Source of the DNA: Euwallacea fornicatus
Lineage: Eukaryota > Arthropoda > Insecta > Coleoptera > Curculionidae
DNA: 64,000 nucleotides
Assembly: GCF_040115645.1 (NCBI RefSeq)
Contig: NC_089556.1
Location: 2,356,001-2,420,000, forward strand
Direction: 5' to 3'
Shown: positions 48,806-60,814 of the stretch, one piece after another
Layout: every line of letters begins with the position of its first letter
How positions within the stretch are numbered: position 1 is the stretch's first letter
Position numbers and translations under genes: made by a program
Notes under the pieces: model-generated
What the model saw: only the letters and a program-made list of their open reading frames with translations
The model's database searches: none
Told to the model about the DNA's origin: nothing

Positions 48806-49567
48806 TACAGGGTGTATAGGAGAGCAACAGAAAATTTTCAATGAGAGATAGATGGGATCATTTTGAAGCTATAAAACCATAGTGGTTACTATACAAAGTC
48901 TCATCGTTCTTGAAATATCGGCCTTCATAAATTTTTATATGAAATGATTGGGTTGATAAAATTAATTCTATTTTCAATACTAAACACTTTCTACTTTCAG
49001 ATTTTTTTTTATATTCTTAATATATATATTGATGAAGCAAAATAAAAATTAATTAGAAATTATTATTACTCACAATTATGCACTCAAATTCATTTGTTAA
49101 AACACCGTGGTTCTAATTTATTCTTAAATTTTTAATAAATTTTCTTCCAAGACGGTGCTAGCTCAACAAATTCAAATAGTCTTAAAAACTTTTGATTTCT
49201 ATTTCAAATGATATATTTGTCAAAATCATTGTTCACAAAAGTTAACACAAAAAGAAATATTACTCAAAACAAGAAAATAAGGGACATTAAATTTAAATAA
49301 GTATTGATCATTTTGAAATTTACAACCATAGTTTTAACTGAAACAATACTACTATTATATTAATTAATTTTATTTTTCAAAATGAGACCCGCCATTTCTA
49401 ATTGCTTTTACTCGTTCCCTCCGCTCTATCCTTCCTACTCTCCCCCACTTTGATATTTCAAAAACGATGAGACTTTATATAAGGATATATATGATTATAA
49501 CGATTCATAACAATCACATCTACCGCCCACGAAAAACTTTCTATCGCTCTACCAACCACCCTATGTA
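48806..49567. mobile_element. Inverted-repeat element, 762 bp
   Basis: Ends TACAGGGTG and (inverted) TACATAGGGTGG. Arms of about 115 bp share AAAGTCTCATCGTT followed by TTGAAATATC at matching distances from the tips. The interior is AT-rich and non-coding. The arms are strongly diverged, so this is an old MITE-like copy. Confidence 0.6.
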
Positions 49568-51220
49568 CAGAATGTAACATATCATCAAGGAGATATTTTA
49601 AGAGGGGATAGTACTCTCCAAAATAATTTTTAAAAACCTTTAAAAGACCCATGATTAAAAACGTACGATGCCTTGAATTTTGATTAATTTTTTATTTTAG
49701 ATTAGGTAAAATTGAACTTTGGCTCAGGTCCAATCCGACTTAAAAAAATAAAGAAAAATTAAATTGTACAATTCCATACAGTTCCTTTACCTAATGATAA
49801 GACAACAGTTTTAAAGGTTGATTTAAAAAAACACGTTCAAAAAAGTAGAAATGCGTACATAATTGATTTCAGGGAGGTTTTAGTTACCCATTGACGTGTT
49901 ATAAGAAGGGTGTTCCCCCCAAACAGTTGACTGTTTTAATATGGGATATGTGAGGGCGGCAGGGTGAGTAGTAACACATTCATTTATGGGTCAAAAGTTG
50001 GTCTCAAAAAAATGCAGATTTACCTGTTTTAGGAAATTTTTTATACTGCAATAGATTTTGAGATATTTTGAGTATTTAAAAATCACCCTGTGCAATTTTT
50101 TCGCAGCTCTTCCAACTGTTATTGGTAGCCACACATACAGAGTACTGCAAAAAAGCATACCAATCTATTAATCATAGATTCCTCGAGCAAGATAAATATG
50201 ATATATGAAAAGGACACAAATGAATTTAATGTGATTATGATAATTAACACATTTTTTTTAAATTATAACGACTGTTGTTCCACAGTAAGGCCAGTTTTTA
50301 AACTAATTAATAATTTTTAAAATATTTAATGAGCAATTTCATGTACTCAAATTACTCAAAATTTACAGTTTTTTTAACATATCTTTGTTTGGAATTTTTT
50401 ATGGAAGGAAAAAAGTTGTGAACACAGGGCGTATTTAGCTCCTCATCGTATTTTAGATCGATAGACAGTAATTTCTGGTTTTCGACCTTTAGAACGTACT
50501 GAAATTGACAACATTTTAAAAATGTTTTTTAAGGACAACGACATGTTTTTCTCAAACTTTGTAACGAGTTTATGACCTGTAGAAAGAAACTTTGCATTTA
50601 TTTACAAAATAAAATTAAACACTAATTCTACGTAACCATGAAATATTATTCATTAGGTGAATATTGCTGAATTAATTCATTTTTCCAGTGAATATCTGAT
50701 ATTATACAGACATACGTATATTGTCAAACGGTATCGATTAATTTGAATATTGACTATGTATTGTACTCATATAGTACATTCACTTATACATCTACATGTG
50801 TACGTATGTAATTTCCTCAGTGATTGGTAAAGCAAGACCCGTGCTACGATTGACTTTAATATAGATGTGTACATATTATAAACATTTTTCGAACGAAAAT
50901 TAGAAATTATAATTTTTTTTTATGCTCAACGAGCTGTGAGAATGAATTAAGGCATTAAATTTGAATAGCACTCAGCATTGTTTATTTATGATTATTTTGT
51001 AAAGCTTTGCTTTTGGAGACTAGTGCAAAGAATATGATCGTTTTATGTGAGTAATTTTTTATTTATTAATTTAATTAAAATTAAGGCCTTTTTAAAATAA
51101 TTTCATAATTTTCTTAATAAAAATAGAAAAAGGACGTTGCCTTGGCCTCTAATCGTTTCTAGACTACACTAATATATAAATATGTGTGTCTATATGTACG
51201 TACCCTGTACGAAAGCATTC
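49568..51220. other. Intergenic, nothing recognised
   Basis: AT-rich DNA. CACCCTGTG near 50092 resembles a lone transposon tip. No gene seen. Confidence 0.45.
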
Positions 51221-51250
51221 CTGATGAAGGTAATACGTGTGAAACTGAAG
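51215..51250 (+). repeat. Hammerhead-like core, possible retroelement relic
   Basis: CTGATGA at 51221-51227 and GAAAC at 51241-51245 are spaced by 13 nt, the order of a minimal hammerhead ribozyme core. The spacer does not form a convincing stem. It may be a relic of a Penelope-like element. Confidence 0.3.
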
Positions 51251-51281
51251 TTGACAATTCGTGAGAGAATCTAATAAGCGA

Positions 51282-51328
51282 ACTACGTGGTGCCCTCCAC
51301 TACTATGTGATGAGAGGCACCATGTAGT
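51282..51328. repeat. Hairpin, 12 of 13 paired
   Basis: ACTACGTGGTGCC and GGCACCATGTAGT pair across a 21-nt loop. A further ACGTACTATGTGG follows at 51330. Function unknown. Confidence 0.55.
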
Positions 51329-51329
51329 G

Positions 51330-54264
51330 ACGTACTATGTGGTTTTTTAATCAGAATGTTATGTATGAATATGGAAAATATTCAAACACGTCAATCCTTT
51401 TTTGCACATTAAAAAAATATATAAAACACTCGTACAAAGTACTGTACGATGTTTGAATCTTTCATAAATGCGACAGTTAAACGCTTAAACACGTATAATT
51501 TTATTAAAATATACATTTATCTTCAATATTAAAAATTTTCACTTCTATCCAATTACCTCTACTAACTTTTTATATTTAAACGAGGTTTTGTAGAGTATTA
51601 AATAACAGGTAAATTAATAAAGCATACAACAGCAAGGTTAAAACTAAAATTGCATCACAGTTAAAAAAAAATAGAACAAAGTTCACATCTCAAAAAGATT
51701 AAGACTTTTAATCTTTGCTTCTTAGATAGGAAATCTATTCTTATTTCGCTTTGAATTGAAAGATAGGGTAAAAATGATAATAAAACGTAGAAATTCCAAA
51801 ACGCCTTTAATGTAAAAAAAATTTTAGATACAAAATATTTGAATTTTCATAGAATTCATTAATAGTTGAGTTCAGTTGTTAGGCATCTATCATCTATCAG
51901 AAGCAAAGAATAGAAATTTCAATATTTCGGGGGTATCGAGATCACAAAAAACTTACGAAGAGCTGTGTAACATATTTAACACGCTATATCCAGACAGAAC
52001 CATCGACAAAAGTGCAGTTTTTAGAATCAATAAAAAATTTCAACAGACTTGAAGACCACCATGCGTACGTTTCCATTGGAAGAAAAAAATCATTATGGTA
52101 AGGGTAGCTAGATAGAGCTGAAAAGTTTGAACATCAAAAATAATGTATTAAATGTCTTTTTTTGAATAAACTTACACGTGCTTAAGCATTAAAAAACAAA
52201 TTATGTTTATGATAATTTTACACGAGTTACAGTACGTTTTATAAAATGCTGAATGATAACCTATATGCATCGTGAAAATACATTAATCAGGTAATATTTA
52301 CCTAATGAATTCCTTCATTATCAAGTATTATTAGTATCTAGCCTAGTTTTATAGGCAAGTGCTAAGCATTCGTCCCCAGGTCATAAAGTTGTTACAAAGT
52401 CCGTGAAAATTCACCTTTTTGCCCTTCACTGCAATTTTAAAAATATTGCCTCATTGTCACACATTGCTATGGGTATTCAAATAACATAAACATTTAAATT
52501 AATTATTAAGGGGAAATAAGTTTTATAAAACAAACAGAGATATTTTCAAAGAGGTAACAAATTTAAAATATAAAAATTACGGGATTTTATTCGCAATTTT
52601 TAAAATGTATAAAACATTTTCTATGAAAAATGAAGTATCTACTATTTGCTAATAGTAGTCATGCATATCGAAACGTTATAATTATTAACTTTTTAGGAAG
52701 AAAAATCAATGTCATACCATTAAAAAGCAATCTAAAAAGTGGGGCAGCCAAGCAAAACGGCATTGCTTACCGCTAAAAATTCGTAAAAACTAAATAGGGC
52801 AGTATGCTACAAATTGAGACAGAACTTGCTAGCTGATACATCTTTATTTGGTAGCATGTTCTTGAATTAATCATAGACCAAACTGACAAGGAAATAGTAA
52901 ATTAATAAAATCTCATTGGAGAATATTGTTAAAACCTGTGCCACTAGACCGACGTCATACGACCATACCCATATCACACCAGGTCAGCATGCCACCGCGC
53001 CACTCGTTTAAACCGTATTATTATTCTTTGCGTGTTTAATTCATATTTATAACTTTTTTTTTTAATTTAATTTTAGTCAGATGTTGAAATATGTGAATTA
53101 TTAGAGCTAAATCAGCATAGAAAATACACCACCTGTTCTTTGCACCGAGCCCAATTCTCCCTAGACACTCGCCACTGTTAAAATTGCATTTTATATTAAT
53201 CTTAATAATTTCTGGGACATGCATTCACCACCACGAATATTCCATATATGTAACTCCAATCCGATAATTAAGTGTAAAATTAACAAATCTTACTCACCAC
53301 TGAAAAATCCGGCCTAAGAGCTCAACTATTATATGAGAAATTGAAAATTAGATAATAAATAATTTATCTAAAAGATGTAAAAAAATAACCAATGTGGTTC
53401 TAGTAGTTCTAACTACTGTTGTTGTTGATTGAAAATATGAAGGTTTTTCTTGTAGTTAAGTTGTCAATAGCCATATCGGCTGTTTTGGTAATTATGCGTC
53501 ATTATTCTAAGTATATAGGAACTTTAACTGTAAACTTAACTATTTGATAGTATGATATTTCTAGTATCGGGCATTAGTGTCGTTAATAGGCTAGATACAA
53601 TACGTAATAGAATCTTCTAGATAGCTTGAGGGTTGTAGCATTCAAAAACCGGAACAACTCAGAAAGATACAGTTAACTCATTCTGTTCATAAATTAGACT
53701 GGAAATTAAACTGACATTGTATAGGGATCGATCATGACTGTGTGAATGACATTTTCACACATTATAGACACAAACACACACAAAAAAGGGTCAGAAAAGG
53801 TCGCAAAGGTTATGTTTATCTTAAATAATTCATTTGCTATCTGCTGTACCGGCTCTCCCTTGTATTTAGAACATTTACCTCTGTAAGCCACGCACTGTCC
53901 TGTATTTTTTAAGGTCTATAAGCAAAAATTCCCGAATCCGACCATACAACACCACAGGTCCTCTAAAGAAATTCCAGGTCTTTGTTTGAAATTTTGAGAA
54001 ATATAAATTTTTTTAATTTTGCGGGAGAACATGGTTAAAAACAAACTTTGCCCCCGCTTAACCAGTCCCCGTTTTCCTCTCGTTTTCGATATACGAATCT
54101 TTCACCTCGAATTATACACGCGTTGTATTATGGGAATAATGGATTTTAAGGTAAAAAAAACACCAACTTACTTTTAAAAATCAGTAATATTTTTAAATAG
54201 CGACGATATGCACCATTAAGTAGCCACCAACATTGTCATGTGCTAATAGGCATAAAATGAATCA
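51330..54264. other. Intergenic, nothing recognised
   Basis: About 2.9 kb of AT-rich DNA with no gene that I can support. It includes the 3' flank of the desaturase-like gene ending at 54265. Confidence 0.45.
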
Positions 54265-57200
54265 CTAACAACAGAGTATAGGTGCCATTTGGTTAACAGT
54301 CTTTAGTTTATCGATCTCTGTATATTCAGCAAGAGACTTATCAATACTAATATTCTCAGAAGCGGATTTGAAAAGGGCAGTTCGTACACCATTACTATCT
54401 AACATTTTCAAATCTGAGGCATAACCCAGCGCCTCGCAGACTCTTATGAATTTAGTAATATAATCTGTTCCATATTTTCCAAACTCGCTGGTTTGATAGT
54501 CCCACGGGGCAAAGTAGTGATAGGAGATCCAGTAGGTTTTTGTGACCAAGAAGATCCAGTTAGTGTCTGCCGGGAATCTAGTGAAAACCAAAACAAAAAT
54601 GTGATTATTATGCTAGATGTGAAGAAAAAATAGATATAGATATGCCGCCTCTCAAAAGCTAGAAAAATATTAAATAGTTAGGAGGGATATTCATAAAATT
54701 TTCACTTTAATAGCATCCTACAACGGGCAAAGTATTAAAATTAAAACATTACATTATATTCTGCATTAAGTATTGTTCAGTACCGTCTACCATCTGCCGC
54801 TGCTAACCTGGACTAACCCGGACTACCCTCTTACTGATAGAAATTGAAGAAGACCGTTTGATAGATATAAACCAATACCGATTTATGTGGGGGAGGAGCA
54901 TCACTCACGGGCTTGTTACGCAAGGAACGCTGTAGTACTTCGGTATATGGTGGGGTAGGGGCATTAGTTTTGTCAAACTACTACGGAAGATCGCAAAGAA
55001 CATGGGTAAAATGGTTAAGGCACTATCTGGGGTCATGTGTGGAATGTATGGACCTGGATATAGTAAGAAGAGAATCTCGGTGTTCCTCTGTCACGCTTCC
55101 TGTACGTTACTATTATTATGAAAGAAAAGTATGATGCATCGCTGGAACGCTGGACGAATGAATCGCATACTAACCATAAGAGTGACATAGGATGGTAATG
55201 AAGAACTCGGTGCTAGTACTAGCTAAGATCCCACTGATCAGGTCAAGGATGGAGGAGAGGAGGTCCATAAGGGAAAATTGGAATAAGAGTCCGATAGATA
55301 CTTATCAGAAAGTGAAGACTTTACACTAAGACATTGACCAAAATCTTAGCCATCACCCGAAGAAAAAAAAACCTGCTACGCAATTTTTATGGGTGCACTG
55401 TGTTGTGAATCACGCGGTATATATGCAAATATCTTACTTTTCTCCAGGTTTTAAGTCCCATATGCTTATAGCACTATGAAGCAACCAAGTCAAGTGAAGA
55501 GTCAACGCATATCTGAGCCAACCAACTACCATTAGCGACGTCACAATGTTTTCTCCCCAGTATTCGCATGGAGTGTTAATTGGTAGGAGAAGTACCAGCA
55601 GTATATATAGAAAAGTGTTCCACCTTAAAATAACAATAACAAGTAAATAGAGAGGTAATAACAAAAATCCCTTACTTTTTCTGAAACATCACAACTTTAT
55701 CGTTTTCTAGATCCGAGACGTCTAATTCTTTAATAGCTTCGATTTGGGCAGGGCTCAAGTTCTTCATCAAACTGACAAAATGGGAGTAGAAAAACCCATT
55801 TTTGTTGTTGTATGGATCCAAGTCAGTTTTGAAGTGTTTATGGTGGAGTCGGTGCCAAACAACCCAGTCGTAGATGGTACCCTAGAAAAACAGCATTGAG
55901 AGTCCAGTGAAACAGATTGTGGTCTTGTTTGATGTTGAGAGTGCAATTTTGAATTTGTAGTAGATTGAATTAAAAAAATAAAGCAGTTCGGGGTGGTCCC
56001 AGATTCAGGCTTAGGCAATTTCCAAGGGAAATGATAAGTGGAAAAACGTAACTCCAAACATTATTTCGCATTTTCGCGGAGTCGAAGGTATAAAAAATAT
56101 GATTTTACTATCACGCTATGAAACCCAAATGGTCAAAGCCTCATGGCAATTTTCCAGGATTTCCAGATTTACTTTTAAATATTTGGTAGGTGTAACTACC
56201 TATAGTTATATATAGCTATACTCTGTATTCGGAGACTTTTAGGATATAACTTTTTTGATAGCCACTTTATCAATAAGCATATTTTCCGTATTATTAAATC
56301 AGCGCTATCGCTGTGACGATGGAAACCGCAATAAAAGCGATAAAAACTTAATTGGAAAATTGCGATACTGTTTCAATTTATATTTTGAACTAAACAATAA
56401 ATGTTGTGTTAATTCTAGTAATGTGAATGCGACTTTTTCATGGTAAATATAAATATAATTCAAAACGTGGAGAAAACTTGTTTACAAAAACATGTAGCAG
56501 ATCTATGTTATGCAAAAACTTTAAGACAAAATTAATTATCTACAGTGTGACTCAAATAAGTGCAAATGTATACCTGCATTGGAATAGGTGAAGGAAGTAT
56601 TTTAATCTTTGCCAGTTTTCAAAATATACGTTTTCCAAAAATTGTTACTTTAGATATTTCGAAGGCGGCCACATCAGAACGGTTTGAGACGGATTTACAT
56701 TAATTTTTAAACTTTCTAAGATCTATCTAATAGCTCAGTATCTATAGTCGATGAGACGGAAAAATTTTTGATATCTACATTAGCTTCTCCTGCATTGAAA
56801 CTGAACAACCCTCTATTGATGAAATCGTTAGCTATCCGCTTTGAATTTATGAATGTTTTGTCCACGTGTTAATATAAATCCAACTTTGAAGTAAATGTAA
56901 ATCTAACTTTTAAAACATCCATTGAATTATTCATCAAATAGGTAAGAAATGTGTTAATATGCAACGAAATAACAATACAGAAATAATTAAGAACGTAGAC
57001 CATTTCGGAATAACAACACGAATGTCCGACAGAACCCCAAAATAACATGCGAAGTTCACATCGGGCAAAACATGGGAATTATACAGGGTGACCTGGCGAA
57101 AACGAAATGTAAATTAGAGTGTGTTTTGATGTAAACGGGTTCCGTGTTAGCTGAAACACTCTGCATGGGTACCAAGTAAGATAATATGAGGTGTTACGTA

Positions 57201-59664
57201 CACTATTGCTCATATGTAAAGTAATTAATTAAAAACTTAAAATCAGCACCTTTCCAAAAAAAAATTAAGATTAATAAAATGTATTTCTCGTTTGCACAAA
57301 TATTGTAAAGGTACAAATATATATGTTCAATACGTTTTGTTTATGTCCTTTTTTGGACTATCTAGGTTTTTGTAGGGTTTATATGTAGAGAAAACCATTT
57401 TTTTATTTATATTACTGTGTGATACCAATTTTTCTCCTCATAGTATTGAATAAAAATATTATAAGATGCCCAGAGATGTTCGTTCATCACATCAGTTAAA
57501 AGAAAAAATCTTTAAAAAATTTGAAAGCAGGGGAAATCAATGTAAAATTGCAAAATTTTTAAATTTAAATAAATTAATAATATACAGAACGATTTCTAAT
57601 TTAAAAATTAGAGGAACCTCAGATGACCTTCCGAAGTATGACCGAAAATAAAAAATCGATAAAGTGAGAGACAGGAGAAGTAAAATGATATCCATTCAGA
57701 GTTCGTTCTATCCAACAAGAGTTATATGGTTCAATATCAGTGAGTACCATAAAACCAAGTAAGAAGTGTTGGTTTATAAAGAAGAAAATCTGCAAAGGAG
57801 TCTTTCATTTCAAAGAAAAATACAAAGACTAAATTACGTTTGGAGAAAGAGTATGTGAACTGGTCACATGAAAAATGGAAAACTGTCCTTTTTTCAGATA
57901 AATGTCGATTTAAACTGTTCAAACCAGACTGAATTTGTTGGGCAAGAAAATTAATTAATGAACGGTTTAATCTGAAATATACTAAATTGATGGTTAAACA
58001 TTAAGGAGGTGATATTACAGTTTGGGGATGCTTTGGGGGGTTTGGCATGGGTCCATAAGTAATAATTGATGATATTATGGCTGGATATTTTTATAAAAAT
58101 ATTCTGGAAAATCACATACTGCTTTGGACAGAAAAAAATATAAGAGCCTTCAATGGACGTTCCAACAGGTTAATGACCCGAAGCATACCTTTAAATTAAT
58201 TAAGGAGTAGTTAACCGTATATAACGTTGATGTGATAATCTGACCGGCTCAAAGCTCAGATCTGAACCCCTTAAAGAACCTTGAAAAGAAATTGACAGAA
58301 GAGTTCATGAGAAAGGAATAATAAACATAACGGATATGTTAGAACAAGTTCAAAATAAGTGGAACACAATATTTGAAGATTACATGGAAAAATTATTAAA
58401 ATTTATGATAAAGAGATGTTGGGAAGTAAATAATAATAAAGGATACGTTCCTAGACATTAAATAAACAATTTAATTGTAAGAAAAAAGATAAGAAAAGTT
58501 TTAGTTGTTCTACTTTTGACTCATATGTTTTATAATATTTTTTCAATGTAAAGTTTAAAAACATTTAACAATTATTTGTTAAATGTTTTTAAACTCTACG
58601 TAAAAAAAATTAAAAAAGTTATTAACAGTTAAAAGTTTTATAAATTTGGCGGTACTTTTAGAACACCCTGTACAATTTACTGGCTTTTTGAAAATTGCAG
58701 TAGAAAATTTGATTCGTTCTTGGCTGCCTATTAAAATGTTTTAAAAACTTAAATATATGATGAGAAATTGGATGTTGAAAAGTACCTTGCATTTTGATAA
58801 AAACTGAATTATTTCAAAAACCGCTTAAATTAGATACCATAAATCTTAAGCAAACTCAATTTTATTTTGAGAGTTGAATGCAAAAATGATATGATATACA
58901 GGAGATCCCATTAAAAAAAGTAACTTTGATCAATTACATGTGTTTTGGACACTCTGTATACTTTGCAAATAATTTTAAAATGTAATCCTAGTTCGTCTGT
59001 ACACATCTCAAAAATGAAACGGTTAAAAAATCTCTAAGCTTTGTCATGAAATTCCCAGGCGTTACTCGTGGCCCACCCTGTATAAAGGTCTTCTGTTTGT
59101 GGTGCAGTTCTGATGACGATATAGGAATTGATAAACTGAATCGTGTCGCGACATCAGTTGAAAAACATCACCCATTGTTTTTACAGAGAGGGGAAAAAAG
59201 GCGGGCGCCACAAAAATTGCTTAACAACGTGTTTACCAAAGGTATGGGTTCATTGATAACTAAATTAACATAAATGAACCTGAATGTTCCCAAATTTGAA
59301 AGAAAACTCACTAAGAGAATGAACTTTATACTCACGTGTCCCACTAATGTATGGCAAATCATCAGAAAAATTTTTAATCCTACGGTCGCTGTATAGGAAT
59401 TATGAGCCCATAATCTGTGCGCCCCTGCAAACTGGCCTATCGCTCCGAGCATGGTCAAGAAAATGACTGAATATCATATATTTTATGTTATAGCATTGGT
59501 CACTTTTACTTCAATAAAGAGTACTCACAGAAAAAGAACGTTCGGTACATACATCCATTTTTAACAAGATATCCAATAGTGAATATGGCAGAGGAGGCTA
59601 CTTGCAACTGAAACAGAACTTTCATCCAATTTATTTCCCGTTTTGTCGACAGGGGCTTATCCAT
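54265..59664 (-). CDS. Divergent desaturase-family gene, likely non-catalytic, 323 aa
   Basis: Exons 59664-59529, 59466-59336, 55881-55676, 55623-55438 and 54577-54265 join in one open frame. The introns of 62, 3,454, 52 and 860 bp are GT-AG. Exon 2 is 131 bp, exactly as in the 38.6 kb desaturase, and three junctions share its phase; the split between exons 3 and 4 is absent there. Box I (HRLWAH, 62-67) and box II (HRLHH, 99-103) are intact. Box III, GEGWHNYHH in the paralogue, reads KTYWISYHY (233-241), losing two of three histidines. NSIAH reads HSAIS (207-211), losing the fifth-site histidine and the Asn. The N-terminus is about 27 residues shorter and three residues are missing near 230. 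Membrane segments remain. Likely a pseudo-desaturase with a structural or regulatory role, or a gene beginning to decay. The start is the first ATG after an in-frame TAG. Confidence 0.85.
54578..55437 (-). other. Intron 4 of the desaturase-like gene, with a GC-richer insert
   Basis: From about 54780 to 55330 the composition shifts to GC-richer and coding-like, with broken frames on plus such as YDASLERWTNESHTNHKSD. This faintly resembles the W-rich C-terminal region of LINE polyproteins. The assignment is weak. Confidence 0.3.
55882..57081 (-). other. Left part of intron 2 of the desaturase-like gene
   Basis: AT-rich; CTACAGTGTGACTCAAATAA at 56542 resembles a transposon tip without a partner. 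No exon seen. Confidence 0.4.
57466..58460 (+). pseudogene. Tc1-family transposase, inactivated
   Basis: ATG at 57466 opens a helix-turn-helix N-terminus (MPRDVRSSHQLKEKIFKKF, then CKIAKFLNLNKLIIYRTISN). Later pieces give LFSDKCRFKLFKPD, a GGDITVWGCFGGFGMGP block, FYKNILENHILLW, FQQVNDPKHTFK and PAQSSDLNPLKNLEKK, all in Tc1 order. Of the DD34E triad, the first Asp is kept (LFSD), the second is Val (FQQD reads FQQV) and the Glu of NPIENL is Lys. Several frameshifts and stops add to this. The copy cannot transpose by its own enzyme. Confidence 0.85.
58552..58595. repeat. Perfect 20 bp hairpin, 4-nt loop
   Basis: AGTTTAAAAACATTTAACAA, loop TTAT, then its exact reverse complement. It lies in the 3' flank of the Tc1 relic. 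Confidence 0.9.
58673..59335 (-). other. Right part of intron 2 of the desaturase-like gene
   Basis: TTGTGCCCACCCTGTATA-type sequence near 59070 (GGCCCACCCTGTATAAAGG) looks like a lone transposon tip. No exon seen. Confidence 0.4.
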
Positions 59665-60232
59665 TTTCTCCGCTTTATTACGTTCAACTGAATGTACCTA
59701 GGATCGACTACAAATACGGCTTCATTGCTAGTTAACAGAAAATGCAATTACCCATGACTTAACACTATTAACTACATACATAATTTTAACGCGTATTGTA
59801 TTAAAAGTTATTGAAAATAATGCAAATCTAAGCCATTCACGGACATAATTACCAAATACCACGAATCAAAATGTATGAATATACGAAGGTTATTATCACA
59901 TTGGAAACCAACGCGACAGTTACATTTCTATATATCGAATTTTGAAAGTGGTTCCTTTAAATAGAGATTCGTATTAACTGCTTGGAATATGTCCTTTTTA
60001 TGCTAAAGGTCAAAGAAACAAGCAAAAATGAATTAATTAGGTGCGGAAAATTTCAAATTTTTAAGAAAATCTGCGAATACTACGCGTTCGATGATGATTT
60101 CAAAGGAGGCCCATGTTCTCTAAGAATCTACATTTGTGAATTCGTTCTAAATCTAGAAGGAAAGGGGCTGAATGTCACTAAATCAAGTCCAACAGGAATT
60201 GACATTCGTTGGGAAATATTATATACGGTGCG
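59665..60232. other. Upstream region of the desaturase-like gene
   Basis: The minus strand carries TATATAG near 59930, about 265 bp upstream of the ATG, a possible TATA box. No octamer block like those at 42.9, 46.6 and 48.3 kb is present in the same arrangement. A 109-codon plus frame at 59982-60311 runs into a transposon arm and is not a gene. Confidence 0.3.
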
Positions 60233-60364
60233 CTTTAAAAATATAACTCCCTGTATCTTGGCAACAATACATTTCCAGATCTATGTTTACGAGATTTTTT
60301 TCATAAAGTGACCTGAAGAATCACCCCCTTAAATATTGCCACGTCTCCTTTAAATACCCCGTAT
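60233..60364. mobile_element. Lone inverted-repeat arm
   Basis: CCCTGTATCTTGGCAACAAT, then TTTTTTTCATAAAGTGAC, then ACCCCGTATA follow the same order as the right arm of the 19304-19988 element. No opposite arm is visible. Confidence 0.6.
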
Positions 60365-60814
60365 ATTCCACATAAAAACGTCTGGATTTCGGAGAGCTAC
60401 TCACACCAGAACGCCGATATAGAAGATAAAAAAATAATTTCTTTATAAAATTTTAGATTTTCGTGCATAACATCATCAGTAGGCAATTCCTGTTCAAAGA
60501 GGATTTTGAGTGGGTCCTTTATTCTGTTGGTTTTCACGTACCTACCATGTATGCGAAACTATATCGGCTTTAGAACAAAGTAAGCAAGCAAAAAATGATA
60601 GTCATTTGATCCATTAAAAACAGAGTGCACTTGCTTATGAAGTTCAACAATTTTATGTGCTAAATCAGGGAAGTAAAGAGCTACTTGCTGCTATTTTCAG
60701 TTATAATAATTATTTATTTAACACGTGAGGAAAGCGACAGTTTAATTCACGCTGATTGCAGTTTGAGAGTGACACACGTTAATTTGATTTGCGTGCAGTA
60801 AATTAGTGATAGGA
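60365..60814. other. Intergenic, nothing recognised
   Basis: No supported feature. Confidence 0.45.

Larger units (their letters stand above)
57082..58672 (+). mobile_element. Tc1-type transposon, about 1.59 kb, inside intron 2
   Basis: A near full-length transposase relic (57466-58460) is bracketed by TACAGGGTG at 57082 and, inverted, at 58672. The matching terminal sequence is only about 9 bp, so the boundaries are provisional. The size fits a complete Tc1 element. It lies in the opposite orientation to the host gene. Confidence 0.6.

Noticed and set aside
52930..53020. tRNA-like or SINE-like stretch (minus strand GGTCTAGTGGC resembles a tRNA A box)
   Set aside because: No matching B box, no cloverleaf and no A-rich tail visible.
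55767..56057. 96-codon minus-strand frame
   Set aside because: It runs out of phase across exon 3 of the desaturase-like gene and into the intron. The correct frame encodes the HRLHHK box.
59982..60311. 109-codon plus-strand frame
   Set aside because: Its 3' third lies in a transposon arm shared with 19304-19988, and no family motif is present.
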